64,000 nt of DNA from Candidatus Zixiibacteriota bacterium (lineage in GTDB: Bacteria; Zixibacteria; MSB-5A5; WJJR01; JAJRUJ01), in contig JAGVQM010000017.1 of the NCBI GenBank assembly GCA_020051695.1, positions 1-64,000 of the forward strand, written 5' to 3'. The notes under the pieces are model-generated. The model searched no databases and was not told the origin of the DNA. It saw nothing but the letters and a program-made list of their open reading frames with translations. Made by a program: the position numbers and the translations under genes. Within the stretch, counting starts at the first letter, position 1. Each line of letters starts with the position of its first letter. Shown piece by piece: positions 1-7,882 of this stretch.

Positions 1-369
1 AGGTCCCAAGGGTTTGGCTGTTCGCCAATTAAAGTGGTACGTGAGCTGGGTTTAGAACGTCGTGAGACAGTTCGGTCCCTATCTGATGCGGGCGTAGGAT
101 ACTTGCAGGGTGCTGTCCCCAGTACGAGAGGACCGGGATGGACCAACCAACGGTGCGCCAGTTGTCGCGCCAGCGGCATAGCTGGGTAGCCGTGTTGGGA
201 CGGGATAAGCGCTGAATGCATCTAAGTGCGAAACCCACCCTAAGACGAGGTATCCCACTCCTTCGGGAGTCTGAAGACCCCTGGTAGACTACCAGGTTGA
301 TAGGCCATAGGTGGAAGCGCCGTGAGGCGTGTAGCCGAGTGGTACTAATAGGTCGTGCGACTTGACCTT
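1..369 (+). rRNA. rrl: 23S ribosomal RNA, 3' end (5' part outside the window)
   Basis: The first ~370 bases are the end of domain VI of large-subunit rRNA. The conserved sarcin/ricin loop core AGTACGAGAGGACC is at 121-134, and the typical ending GGTACTAATAGGTCGTGCGA is followed by the pyrimidine-rich tail at about 369. The 3' end is placed by likeness to the E. coli end and may be off by a few bases. 5S rRNA follows after about 320 bases, a long spacer for this junction. Confidence 0.97.
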
Positions 370-472
370 AAATTTTTTGTGGGTCGACGCGAAGATACAC
401 TACTTTGCAAACCAGTATGAAGTTGTCGGAGAATGGAACGTTCTTTAACGGTTAATGGTGTTCGATACGACG

Positions 473-595
473 ATGAAAAAAGTAGCGTGGATTGCCTTGG
501 CGGTCGTACTGGCCGTGGTCGTGATTTACGGTGCATTCCGGATCATCGATGCGATCTCCAACACCAAAAACAACGAGGTGACTGCCGAAGGATAA
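473..595 (+). CDS. possible 40-residue membrane peptide in the 23S-5S spacer
   Basis: An ATG at 473 opens a 40-codon frame ending at TAA 593-595. The product has a MKK start, one hydrophobic helix (about residues 5-23, rich in Val/Ala/Leu/Ile) and a polar acidic tail, the layout of a small single-pass membrane protein. There is no clear Shine-Dalgarno sequence before the ATG (the preceding bases are CGATACGACG), and it lies inside a presumed rRNA transcript, so translation is uncertain. It may be a chance frame or the remnant of an insertion into the spacer. I know no family for it. Confidence 0.3.
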   Translation: MKKVAWIALAVVLAVVVIYGAFRIIDAISNTKNNEVTAEG

Positions 596-596
596 C

Positions 597-639
597 CGCC
601 GCTTTTCAGCGGCGCCCCACCCGCCGTGGCGGGCTGGGG
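597..639 (+). other. two adjacent hairpins in the 23S-5S spacer
   Basis: Two strong stems lie back to back. The first is CGCCGCT/AGCGGCG (597-603 with 608-614, loop TTTC). The second is a longer stem pairing CCCC(A)CCCGCC with GGCGGG(C)TGGGG (615-639). Neither is followed by a T-run, so they look more like processing or folding elements of the rRNA precursor, or a palindromic repeat, than a terminator. Confidence 0.6.
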
Positions 640-693
640 GAGCGGCGAACCAAGCCGTAATTCTTCGGACACCAGACGAACCAGACGCAAAGC

Positions 694-813
<120 letters not shown>

Positions 814-820
814 TAAATCG

Positions 821-850
821 AAGCCCCGCTCGGATGAGTGGGGCTTTTTT
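821..850 (+). terminator. rRNA operon terminator
   Basis: Stem AAGCCCC (821-827) pairs with GGGGCTT (840-846) and runs into a T-tract, directly after 5S rRNA. Confidence 0.9.
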
Positions 851-961
851 ATTTGACAATTACGTAGAAGTTTGCTTTGTCCATTAGACAAGGCCAGCCG
901 ATTGGATTAATCGGAGCGATGACGATTATGTGGCGGGCCTTCTATGTAATAAGAGGCAATC

Positions 962-1144
962 ATGCCAATTTCTGTGAATTTCAAAGATTTGGTGGAATGG
1001 CTTGAAAAACAATGGCATCGTCCGCGTGCCATCATATCCCTTGAATTATTGGGGAGTATCTTCTTCCTTTGGAAATATACTGGTGATAATATATTAGATT
1101 TATCATCAGTTGAACTAGGCCTATTGTTGTTTTTAGCCCCGTAG
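962..1144 (+). pseudogene. short AT-rich ORF, possibly a truncated gene cut off by a repeat
   Basis: A 60-codon frame with an acceptable ribosome site (AAGAGGC, 5 bases before the ATG). The product begins like a normal protein: an amphipathic start, an aromatic-rich stretch, and two hydrophobic segments around residues 24-36 and 50-60. Its last residues and stop codon lie inside the ~100-bp repeat that starts at 1135, so the repeat supplies the stop. Base use is clearly AT-richer than the genes downstream. I do not recognise it. It may be the 5' remnant of a membrane protein interrupted by the repeat, or a genuine small protein. Confidence 0.35.
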
Positions 1145-1238
1145 CCCACCGGAACGGTGGGTTTTGCTTTTCAGCTCCTGCGCCTGCGGATTATCCGGAA
1201 AATTTTCCATAATCTGCCGTCGGTGCGAAAACCACCGC
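1135..1238 (+). repeat. ~100-bp structured repeat, copy 1
   Basis: About 100 bases that recur, imperfectly but colinearly, at 4602-4703. Three pairing elements can be seen: CCCACCG-gaa-CGGTGGG (1145-1161), a GGAAAATTTTCC palindrome with flanking TTAT/ATAA, and CGGTG/CACCG near the 3' end. It starts in the last codons of a short AT-rich ORF and ends about 60 bases before the next gene. Confidence 0.85.
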
Positions 1239-1299
1239 ATTCAATAATGACAGATTCATTTTCCCGAAATATATTCCGCCATATGGTTCGGAGCAATTC

Positions 1300-2790
1300 A
1301 TGTGGCGAAAAATAACAACATTCATCGCACTCGTACCGGCGCTTGCCGCGCTCTCCTGCGGCGGTACAACCGACACAGCGGCTTTGGTCGCCGAAGAGGA
1401 CGTACCCGCGTTTAGACGGCTGCCCTTTGTCGCTGATTCAGCGCAGATCAGAGAGATGGCCGCGGTATTCAGAACGACCGAACCTCGCTTCTGGAGAGAT
1501 ACCCTTTCGGCGGCCCTCAATCCGGACATCTTCTGGGCATGTCTGGAAGAATTCAGGCAATCCCGTCCGGAGCGGTGGGATACATTAATGTCCCGGCTGG
1601 CGTATTGCCGCGAGCAGCAGCTGGGGACGCCGATTGACGCCGAGCAACCCGATATCCGCTGGAGTTTGTTCCTGCAGTATGGCCCGCCGGCGGCCGAGTG
1701 GATCACACCCGGCGAGTATGCAGGGAACATCGGCGAGATGTGTACGACCTGGGTGTTCACCTGGACGCCGACCGTCGCGGATACCATGGAAAAGGCCGCG
1801 GGCTGTATCGCGGAACCCGGCCATGGTTACCCGGTACATCTTCTGGCCGGGAGCGATGAGGTGGCCCTCTCTCGCGGCAGAATTTACCCATATGTGGAAT
1901 TTTGGGTACTGCCCAACTGGGGGCAGGAAACTCACAACCTGTGGGTGGGGACCTGGATCCCGGGGAACCAGTTCAGCCGGCCTACGTTGGACGAGGGCTT
2001 GTTGCAGTTGGAGCTGCGGGTCTATGAACGGGACGGCAAACACCAGAAAACTATGGTTGCGCAAAAATATTTATCGACCGACCTCCAGATGCTGCGGGCA
2101 GCTGTGCATGTTGCGGCACAACGGCGATTCCTGCGCGCCATGGGGTATCTCGAGTGCGAGCTGCAGCCCGGAGACTATCGAGTCGTCCTGACGGTGCAGG
2201 GAGCGCGCCATAATGACGGCCGTGTCGAACATGACATCACGATCCCGCGCGACCCGCGCTTGAGCGATTTGCTGTTGATCCGGCAGATCAACGCGCAGGG
2301 CGTCAATCCGGGGATTTCACGGAATGGAGTGAGTCTGTACGCGGTTCCGGAGAAAGAACTCCCGCAGGGCATCACAGTCCGCACGCGTTTGGAATTCATT
2401 CTCCCGCCGGAATATGACGGCCGATATCATGTGTGCGCATCACTCCATCCGCTGGCCCGGCACCAGCTGCAGCGCACGACCGACGTCGCCACCGGACCGA
2501 TTCTTTACATTCAGGATGAAAACGGGAATCCGATGTATGGGATTGCCGCCCCCGACGACATGGCGCCGGATTCGCGACAGGGTAAAAAAGGCATCATTTT
2601 ACTGGATGAGGGCTATCACACGACGGATTCGGTCGTGGTATTCGAACTGCCGCTGGAATTAACCATGAAACCGGGAGACTATTTCCTCCGCATCGAGATC
2701 GGGGACACCAACAAAAAACGCACTCTCGGCAGCCGCAGTACTTTGATTCGCATTACAGCGCGGTCAAACGTGCACTTCAATCCTGAATGA
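1300..2790 (+). CDS. GWxTD-like secreted lipoprotein
   Basis: A 496-residue protein with a short basic start, a hydrophobic core and a Cys at residue 20 (ALSC), a slightly atypical lipobox suggesting an outer-membrane or periplasmic lipoprotein. The middle contains an LFLQYGPP segment that resembles the YGPPDE region of GWxTD-domain proteins of the FCB group, although the GWxTD pentapeptide itself is not evident. The rest looks like all-beta domains. The ATG follows AATTC without a strong ribosome site. It appears monocistronic, preceded by the 1135-1238 repeat. Function is unknown; GWxTD-type proteins are often secreted. The family call is tentative. Confidence 0.55.
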   Translation: MWRKITTFIALVPALAALSCGGTTDTAALVAEEDVPAFRRLPFVADSAQIREMAAVFRTTEPRFWRDTLSAALNPDIFWACLEEFRQSRPERWDTLMSRLAYCREQQLGTPIDAEQPDIRWSLFLQYGPPAAEWITPGEYAGNIGEMCTTWVFTWTPTVADTMEKAAGCIAEPGHGYPVHLLAGSDEVALSRGRIYPYVEFWVLPNWGQETHNLWVGTWIPGNQFSRPTLDEGLLQLELRVYERDGKHQKTMVAQKYLSTDLQMLRAAVHVAAQRRFLRAMGYLECELQPGDYRVVLTVQGARHNDGRVEHDITIPRDPRLSDLLLIRQINAQGVNPGISRNGVSLYAVPEKELPQGITVRTRLEFILPPEYDGRYHVCASLHPLARHQLQRTTDVATGPILYIQDENGNPMYGIAAPDDMAPDSRQGKKGIILLDEGYHTTDSVVVFELPLELTMKPGDYFLRIEIGDTNKKRTLGSRSTLIRITARSNVHFNPE

Positions 2791-2900
2791 CACTCGTTGT
2801 TTTGATTCTCGCAACTTATTAAAACACAACAGAATATGTAATTCACTCAGACTTTCGTTGTCTCAGTTTCGCCTCATTCAAACATTATTTGCCGGAATGA

Positions 2901-2927
2901 TTGTCTTTCAGGCGGCGCGCGTATAAT
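2901..2927 (+). promoter_or_regulatory. possible sigma-70-type promoter for the ACT-domain gene
   Basis: TTGTCT at 2901-2906 and a perfect TATAAT at 2922-2927, separated by 15 bases (shorter than the ideal 17). It lies about 60 bases before the ATG at 2990. Confidence 0.4.
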
Positions 2928-2989
2928 TTATAGGCAGTTATCGCAATTGAAGACGGCCGGGTGACCGGCCGCAAGCCAGGGAGGTGGAT

Positions 2990-3445
2990 ATGCCTTCACG
3001 GGTCAAAGAAGTTGAGTACTACTATGTGCTGGTGGCCGACCGGCCAGGCGAGGTCAGAAAACTTTTGGAGTTCCTCAGCGAAAAAGCGGTGAACCTGCTG
3101 GCGTTGACTGTTTTTCCCGCCGGTGGGGGCCAAAGCCAGCTTGATTTTTTTCCCGAAAACCCGGAACTGCTGAAACAGGCAACCGCGGACGCCAATTTCA
3201 AACTGGTAGGACCGAAGAAGGCCTTCATTCTTCAGGGGGAGGATAAAGTCGGCGCGTTGTATGAGTTCCATCTCAAGTTGTCCAACGCCGGGATTAATAT
3301 TCATGCTTCCAACGGTGTGGTCGACGGCACCGGCCGGTTCGGCTATGTGATCTGGGTCAATCCGGCCGATTACGAAAAGGCCTCCAAAGCGCTGCGAGCC
3401 AGCGACTGGAAGACGATCCAGACTAGTCCGCCGGGGCGAAAATAA
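2990..3445 (+). CDS. tandem ACT-like domain protein
   Basis: A 151-residue soluble protein. Residues ~8-70 form a first ACT-like unit (YYYVLVADRPGEVRKLLEFL, with the usual small-molecule-binding D-R-P-G turn), and residues ~80-140 a second with a GALYEFHLKLSNAGINIHAS helix. Such stand-alone two-ACT proteins are usually ligand-sensing regulators, but the ligand cannot be told. I chose the ATG at 2990 because GGGAGGTGG (2979-2987) sits correctly before it; an in-frame GTG at 2984 overlaps that site. It is a single gene with its own likely promoter. Confidence 0.75.
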   Translation: MPSRVKEVEYYYVLVADRPGEVRKLLEFLSEKAVNLLALTVFPAGGGQSQLDFFPENPELLKQATADANFKLVGPKKAFILQGEDKVGALYEFHLKLSNAGINIHASNGVVDGTGRFGYVIWVNPADYEKASKALRASDWKTIQTSPPGRK

Positions 3446-3658
3446 TCCGCCGGATCGAGGCCGAGCCGGTCAATGAGTCGGTGGGGCCGGCGACATATGC
3501 ACTCAAATTGGCGCAATTCCAATGGCGTGTGGCCGGGCGCTGTGTCCCCGAAATGCGAAGCGTTCTATGATCGGTTATTTGGCTTACAGCGACGCGCTTG
3601 GAAACCCTGGGCAAAACCTAGGGTCACACTGGCCGGGAAATCGGTTTTAGTCTGGCTC

Positions 3659-4561
3659 ATGAATTCGCGTATGGTACAGAATGACAACCATAGTGATCTG
3701 AAAACTCCTTCTTTAGAATCAGCAAAAAGAGAGTATGGTGATCGATTGACCGATTTGGAATTCGTGTGTGCGACCGCGTTAGAGATAAATGATTATATTA
3801 AGGGACGCCTCGCCGAGGACCCGCAATATCATGGATCAGCATTTTTTACCATGATTTGTTTTCAACTCCTGCAGATTCGTAGGATGCTAGGCCCGGATAA
3901 ATGTTCTCCAATAGGGCCGATGAAAGTAGAATTCAGTATCAGAGACAGTTTCTCACCCACTGTCATGATTAGATCGCTGTTGGAATCATATCTTCACTTT
4001 TTCTACCTGTGCGTTGACACAGTTAAAGATGAAGTTAGAAAGTTGCGTTTTTTGCATTGGGAATGGCATGATTTTAATGATCGAATCAGGGGCCTCGGGA
4101 AAAAGCCAATCGATCAGCAGGGCTTGGCGACACTGATCAGAAAGCAAAAAGAACTTCATGACGTTATCTTGGCATTGCCTGCGTTCCGGCAGCTTTCAAA
4201 GGAGTGGCAGAATCGTTTTTTTAAGGAAGCTAACCCAATTGTCATGCCCAAGAATAAAATAGCTGAGAAAGCTGGAATAAGTCCTCATTACTTCGATCAA
4301 ATTTACATATTTTTATCATCCTATGCTCATTGCGCTCCTCTCCCGGTTTCCCACCATCATGCGCTAACACACGAAAAAGCAGCCCAATACGAAATGTTGT
4401 CCCATCGGGCAGATTATGCAATAATCATCGGATGTTACGCCATACGCGATATAGTCGCTCTATTTCCTGATGCTCGCTTACGCGTCCATAAAAAGGTACT
4501 GGATTTAACAAGACATTGGTCTGAAATCGTTAAGAATTGGCCGGATCCGGATGGTGAGTGA
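3659..4561 (+). CDS. AT-rich hypothetical protein, perhaps DUF5677-like
   Basis: About 300 residues from the ATG at 3659 (a second ATG is at 3671; upstream in-frame sequence to 3473 lacks a good start). The protein is alpha-helical and soluble, with an IRSLLESYLHFFYLC helix in the middle and an FLSSYAHCAPLP segment near residue 215. This pattern recalls the poorly known DUF5677-type proteins of defence and accessory regions, but I am not certain of the family. Codon use is much AT-richer than in conserved genes around it, and the structured repeat (4602-4703) follows 40 bases after the stop. Together these suggest recent acquisition. Confidence 0.6.
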   Translation: MNSRMVQNDNHSDLKTPSLESAKREYGDRLTDLEFVCATALEINDYIKGRLAEDPQYHGSAFFTMICFQLLQIRRMLGPDKCSPIGPMKVEFSIRDSFSPTVMIRSLLESYLHFFYLCVDTVKDEVRKLRFLHWEWHDFNDRIRGLGKKPIDQQGLATLIRKQKELHDVILALPAFRQLSKEWQNRFFKEANPIVMPKNKIAEKAGISPHYFDQIYIFLSSYAHCAPLPVSHHHALTHEKAAQYEMLSHRADYAIIIGCYAIRDIVALFPDARLRVHKKVLDLTRHWSEIVKNWPDPDGE

Positions 4562-4601
4562 CGACGACCGAGTAATTTGAACTATGGTGCATATCTTGAA
4601 C

Positions 4602-4703
4602 AGCCCCGTAGCCCACCGGAACGGTGAGTTTTGTTTTCGCTGCCTGCGCCTGAGGATTCCCCGGAAAATTTCCCATAACCGGACGTCGGTGCGAAAACCA
4701 CAG
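4602..4703 (+). repeat. ~100-bp structured repeat, copy 2
   Basis: Colinear with 1135-1238: the opening AGCCCCGTAGCCCACCGGAA is identical, CTGCGCCTG, CCGGAAAATTT and GTCGGTGCGAAAACCAC are shared, and scattered substitutions lie between. The first stem is CCCACCG-gaa-CGGTGaG. As with copy 1, it lies just after an AT-rich ORF of foreign look. Confidence 0.85.
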
Positions 4704-4721
4704 TGCAGGCTCGGTTTTATA

Positions 4722-4750
4722 ACCCACCGGGCGTTTCGCTTCGGTGGGGT
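4722..4750. repeat. REP-like palindrome
   Basis: ACCCACCG (4722-4729) pairs with CGGTGGGGT (4742-4750). It uses the same CCCACCG/CGGTGGG core as the palindromes at 1145, 4612, 26705 and 27369, so it looks like a member of a dispersed family. It lies between repeat copy 2 and the left end of the transposon. Confidence 0.6.
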
Positions 4751-4797
4751 ACCGGTGTCCAAAGATGGCGCACGAGACGTACGCCATCCACTACAAT

Positions 4798-4824
4798 CCA
4801 CCCCAAATAAATTCGGAATGTCCC
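4798..4824 (+). repeat. left terminal inverted repeat of the IS1595-like element
   Basis: Begins CCACCCCAAATAAATTCGG and ends GTCCC; matches the reverse complement of 7115-7141 except at two central bases. Confidence 0.85.
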
Positions 4825-4846
4825 AAATAAAGGTAGAAGAAAAGAC

Positions 4847-4874
4847 TTGACAAGATTTCTACATATGTTATATT
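4847..4874 (+). promoter_or_regulatory. transposase promoter
   Basis: A consensus TTGACA (4847-4852), a 16-base spacer and TATATT (4869-4874), 36 bases before the transposase ATG. AGAAGGGA (4894-4901) can serve as ribosome site. Confidence 0.7.
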
Positions 4875-4910
4875 AGTCCCAGAAGATGGTAGAAAGAAGG
4901 GACTAAAAAA

Positions 4911-5768
4911 ATGAATATTGTGGAAATCTACAAAAGGTATCCAACGGAACATGATTGCATTCAATACCTTGAGAGGGTCCGGTGGCAGGGCAAACCGACT
5001 TGCCCATACTGTAACTCTCCTAAAATCAATACCTTGAAAAAGGAAAACCGATACCATTGCAATACCTGCAATACTTCGTTTAGCGTCAAAGTCCGCACCG
5101 TCTTTCATCGTTCAAGAGTGCCCTTGCAAAAATGGTTTCTGGCTATTAGTTTGATCCTGAACGCCAAGAAGGGCCTTTCGGCCCGGCAGTTGGCGCGGGA
5201 TATTCAGGTTGATAAAGATACGGCATGGTCGATGGGTATGCGTATCCGTAATGCAATGGTCAGCCAGCGCGAGTTATTGTCCGGGATCGTGGAAATGGAC
5301 GAAACTTTCGTTGGTGGAAAACCGCGCAAGACCAGATTCGGCGGGTCTGCTCCTCATGGTAGGGGAACTAAAAGACCTTCAGTGTTCGGGATGATTGAAC
5401 GGGGCGGGAAAGTCAAAGCTGAATACGTCAAAAAACCGAAGATAAGAAAAATGCACGAACTGGTACGGGCCAATATTGATTGCTCCAAATCTACCCTGAT
5501 GACTGATGAATTCGGCGGATTCAGGTATATTTCTCAAATCATAGATCATAAAACCGTGAATCATCGGGTTTGGTATGTGGATGGCGATTGCCATACAAAT
5601 TCAATCGAGAGTTTTTGGGCAATCCTGAAACGCGGTATCACCGGTCAGTACCACAAGGTGAGCGTTCGGTACTTGCCGCAGTATTTGAATGAATTCTGTT
5701 ACCGATTCAACAATCGTAAAAATGGTGATGTTTTTGTGGAAACACTTAATAAAGCGGTGGGGGCATAA
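4911..5768 (+). CDS. IS1595 family transposase (ISXO2-like)
   Basis: A 285-residue transposase. Residues ~30-60 form a zinc ribbon (CPYC...CNTC), as is standard for the family. The catalytic core follows: VEMDETFVGG (first Asp, ~128), LMTDEFGG (second Asp, ~200) and HTNSIESFWAILKRGI (~228-243, holding the third acidic/Asn position), then the RYLPQYLNEFCYRFN block characteristic of ISXO2-like DDE domains. The frame is intact and at full family length, so it is probably active or recently so. The stop overlaps the next start in a TAATG, coupling it to the P63C gene. Confidence 0.93.
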   Translation: MNIVEIYKRYPTEHDCIQYLERVRWQGKPTCPYCNSPKINTLKKENRYHCNTCNTSFSVKVRTVFHRSRVPLQKWFLAISLILNAKKGLSARQLARDIQVDKDTAWSMGMRIRNAMVSQRELLSGIVEMDETFVGGKPRKTRFGGSAPHGRGTKRPSVFGMIERGGKVKAEYVKKPKIRKMHELVRANIDCSKSTLMTDEFGGFRYISQIIDHKTVNHRVWYVDGDCHTNSIESFWAILKRGITGQYHKVSVRYLPQYLNEFCYRFNNRKNGDVFVETLNKAVGA

Positions 5769-6673
5769 TGGAAACAAAACTTCCTAAAGCAATTTTTGGA
5801 TCACCAGATCGACCGCTCCGCATTGGAAACCTCGAAATACCATGTTACGTCCTGGAAGATGGCAAGAGAGTCCTTGTGCAAGGTGGTATGTTGCAATCTC
5901 TTAATATGTCGCAAGGCACTGGCAGTCGATCTTTGGTCGGGGGTGATCGATTAACCAAATTCATAGGAGGAAAGCGAATTAAGCCATACGTTACCAAAGA
6001 GTTAGCGGATATGATCAAAAATCCAATTCATTTTACTATGTCAAAGGGTGGAACTGCGTACGGATATGAAGCAACCGTGCTAGCTGACTTATGCGATGCT
6101 GTTCTTGCGGCCCGTGAAGCTGGTATATTACAGCCACACCAGCAAGCACATATTGCTAAACAGTGCGAAATCCTAGTTAGGGGCTTTGCCAAAGTCGGTA
6201 TTATAGCACTTGTCGATGAAGCAACAGGTTATCAAGAAGTACGGGATAGAGAAGCTCTCCAAAAAATCTTGGACAGGTATATCACTGATGAATGGGCAAA
6301 ATGGACAAAAACATTTCCTGACGATTTTTACAGACATCTATTCCGGCTAAAGGGATTACCATACCCGCCGCCAGCGTCGGGGAAAAAACCAAGTTATGTG
6401 GGTCACTGGACAAACGACATTATCTATTCTAGACTTGCACCCGGAGTCTTGCAAGCACTTAAAGATAAAACACCAAGATTGCCATCCGGTACGCGCGTTA
6501 GAAAATTCCACCAATCCTTAACAAGAGATTATGGCCATCCTGCACTGAAAGAGATTTTGACGAACGTAATATTTCTTATGAGAGGTTGCACTACTTGGAA
6601 AGACTTCAAGCGAATGCTGGAAAGATCGGCTCCTCGATATGGGGATACTATACCTATGGATTTAGACATTTAA
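5768..6673 (+). CDS. P63C domain-containing passenger protein
   Basis: A 301-residue soluble protein whose start codon overlaps the transposase stop (TAATG). The N-terminal half (GSPDRPLRIGNLEIPCYVLEDG..., ~10-130) and the C-terminal half (~155-290: an ATGYQEVRDREALQKILDRY helix, then SYVGHWTNDIIYSRLAPGVL and YGHPALKEIL) match my memory of P63C-domain proteins found in phages and mobile elements. The molecular role of the domain is not established. Translational coupling to the transposase makes it a stable cargo or helper of the element rather than a random neighbour. Confidence 0.8.
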   Translation: METKLPKAIFGSPDRPLRIGNLEIPCYVLEDGKRVLVQGGMLQSLNMSQGTGSRSLVGGDRLTKFIGGKRIKPYVTKELADMIKNPIHFTMSKGGTAYGYEATVLADLCDAVLAAREAGILQPHQQAHIAKQCEILVRGFAKVGIIALVDEATGYQEVRDREALQKILDRYITDEWAKWTKTFPDDFYRHLFRLKGLPYPPPASGKKPSYVGHWTNDIIYSRLAPGVLQALKDKTPRLPSGTRVRKFHQSLTRDYGHPALKEILTNVIFLMRGCTTWKDFKRMLERSAPRYGDTIPMDLDI

Positions 6674-6685
6674 CAGGAGATTGAA

Positions 6686-6826
6686 ATGGGAAAGCAGAAG
6701 ACAAGGACGATCTACCGCAGGTCCGACACGGGAGAAATTTGCAAAAAAGATTATGCCGAAAAACACCCTAAAACGACAGAGAAGGAGCAGGTTCGGATAC
6801 CACCACCGGAGAAAAAGAAAAAATAG
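6686..6826 (+). CDS. 46-residue basic protein, transposon passenger
   Basis: A strong ribosome site AGGAGA (6675-6680) stands 5 bases before the ATG at 6686, 12 bases after the P63C stop. The product is small, very basic and ends in a Lys run. Its YRRSDTG...KDYAEKHPKTTEKE stretch resembles the short R-x-TG...YAxxHPxTT peptides common in phages and mobile elements. Another frame from a TTG at 6681 is longer but has a worse start. Function unknown; a small nucleic-acid-binding accessory protein is possible. Confidence 0.6.
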   Translation: MGKQKTRTIYRRSDTGEICKKDYAEKHPKTTEKEQVRIPPPEKKKK

Positions 6827-6831
6827 CAAAG

Positions 6832-7086
6832 CTACTTTTCTCTTAATACTGTCATCTTGCGGATTGCCTTTGCCGGGATTGTAATATCTCCCGTGCCATA
6901 GACGGTTATGCCTTCATTTTGCTCACCGGAAAGGTGGGGTACGATAAGTACGTGTCCGTTCTTTTTAGAGGCAAGCCATCCTACCGAACGGCATAATAAT
7001 GGCTCGCATTCTTTTATTAAATTATCAAGCGGTTTCCAGCCATGCATCGAATAGGAATCCACCCATTCAACCAATACTAATTTCAT
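6832..7086 (-). CDS. 84-residue phage/mobile-element-type hypothetical protein
   Basis: Runs opposite to the other transposon genes, convergent with the 46-residue ORF. GAGGGG lies just before the ATG on the minus strand. The product begins MKLVLVEWVDS and contains SVGWLASKKNGHVLIVPH and a C-terminal IPAKAIRKMTVLRE, a layout familiar from small phage and plasmid proteins whose role is unknown. It lies wholly within the inverted repeats, so it moves with the element. Confidence 0.7.
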   Translation of the reverse strand: MKLVLVEWVDSYSMHGWKPLDNLIKECEPLLCRSVGWLASKKNGHVLIVPHLSGEQNEGITVYGTGDITIPAKAIRKMTVLREK

Positions 7087-7114
7087 AACCCCTCAACACT
7101 TTCTACCATTAACG

Positions 7115-7141
7115 GGGACATTCCGAATAAATTTGGGGTGG
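7115..7141 (-). repeat. right terminal inverted repeat of the IS1595-like element
   Basis: GGGACATTCCGAATAAATTT followed by GGGGTGG; the reverse complement equals the left repeat at 25 of 27 positions. Confidence 0.85.
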
Positions 7142-7226
7142 CCACCCGTCGCACGAATTTGGCTGTTCCGCTCAATGAATATGCTCTATATATTGCGATG
7201 AATTATTGACCTGGGAGGATGAACCG

Positions 7227-7790
7227 ATGATAAGACGAATCTCACTCATCCTGATTGCCGCACTATTATTCACGGCCTCAACCGCCTCGGCCTTCAACCA
7301 CCACCGTCAGGGTTTTGCCCTCGGTGTGGGGCTGGGGGTGACGCCCAAGGCGCGCTGGGAAACGAATTTCCGCGCGGAGGAACACGTCGGGTTTGGCGTC
7401 AACGGCTATATCGGCTACGGCTGGGATGCACACAATCTCCTCCTGTTTGAGGTCAATTCCACGCGCTGCGGTTCGGAAGAGGTTGACTGGACCGATCAGG
7501 GGTTTATCGGTCCGGCATGGTATCATTATTTCGGCCGGCCGGGCCGCTCGGCGTTCACGATGGTCGGCATGGGCCTGTATAACTTCAGCTCCACCTATTG
7601 GGGTACTTTATTCGAGGAAACGCGGACACGGACCAACGATCCGGGGCCGGGGATGCTCCTGGGCGGCGGGTATGAATTCGCCCGCCATCTGCAGATCGGC
7701 GGCTACCTGGGTTTTGGCCGAACGACCGGTGTCCTGGGTAATTATGATCACGTACATTTTAGTATCCTGGTGGGGGCGATGGGGTATTGA
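7227..7790 (+). CDS. small outer-membrane beta-barrel-like protein
   Basis: 187 residues from the ATG at 7227, which has GGGAGG eight bases upstream; an in-frame TTG at 7206 lies before that site and is unlikely. A signal peptide (about 22 residues, ending TASTASA) is followed by a Gly- and aromatic-rich sequence with alternating pattern (GFALGVGLGVTPKARW, FSILVGAMGY at the end), typical of an eight-strand porin-like barrel of the OmpW/OmpA-barrel type. No specific ligand is suggested. It is the first gene past the transposon and 92 bases ahead of the Ni-SOD gene. Confidence 0.7.
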   Translation: MIRRISLILIAALLFTASTASAFNHHRQGFALGVGLGVTPKARWETNFRAEEHVGFGVNGYIGYGWDAHNLLLFEVNSTRCGSEEVDWTDQGFIGPAWYHYFGRPGRSAFTMVGMGLYNFSSTYWGTLFEETRTRTNDPGPGMLLGGGYEFARHLQIGGYLGFGRTTGVLGNYDHVHFSILVGAMGY

Positions 7791-7882
7791 TCGTCACCTT
7801 CTCCGTCGCATATTTTTTGTTATCCGCCAACGATTTTCTTCCGTTACGCAGTATCATCTGAGACATGTAAAAGGAGGGTACT

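Larger units (their letters stand above)
4798..7141 (+). mobile_element. IS1595-like transposable element with three passenger genes
   Basis: The element is bounded by inverted repeats (4798-4824 and 7115-7141; 25 of 27 bases match) and contains an IS1595/ISXO2-type transposase, a translationally coupled P63C-domain gene, a 46-residue basic protein and, on the opposite strand, an 84-residue small protein. Base use differs from the flanking chromosome. No direct target duplication is obvious at the outer edges, so the insertion is old, the ends are misplaced by a few bases, or a flank was rearranged. Passenger-carrying members are known in the IS1595 family. Confidence 0.85.

Noticed and set aside
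3423-3614. 63-residue minus-strand ORF between the ACT gene and the DUF5677-like gene
   Set aside because: No ribosome site and no recognisable pattern; it covers the spacer and the start of the other gene.
1135-4703. Integron attC sites at the ~100-bp repeats
   Set aside because: The repeats follow ORFs in a cassette-like way, but I could not find the paired RYYYAAC/GTTRRRY core sites at their ends and no integrase gene is in the window. Kept as an unexplained repeat.
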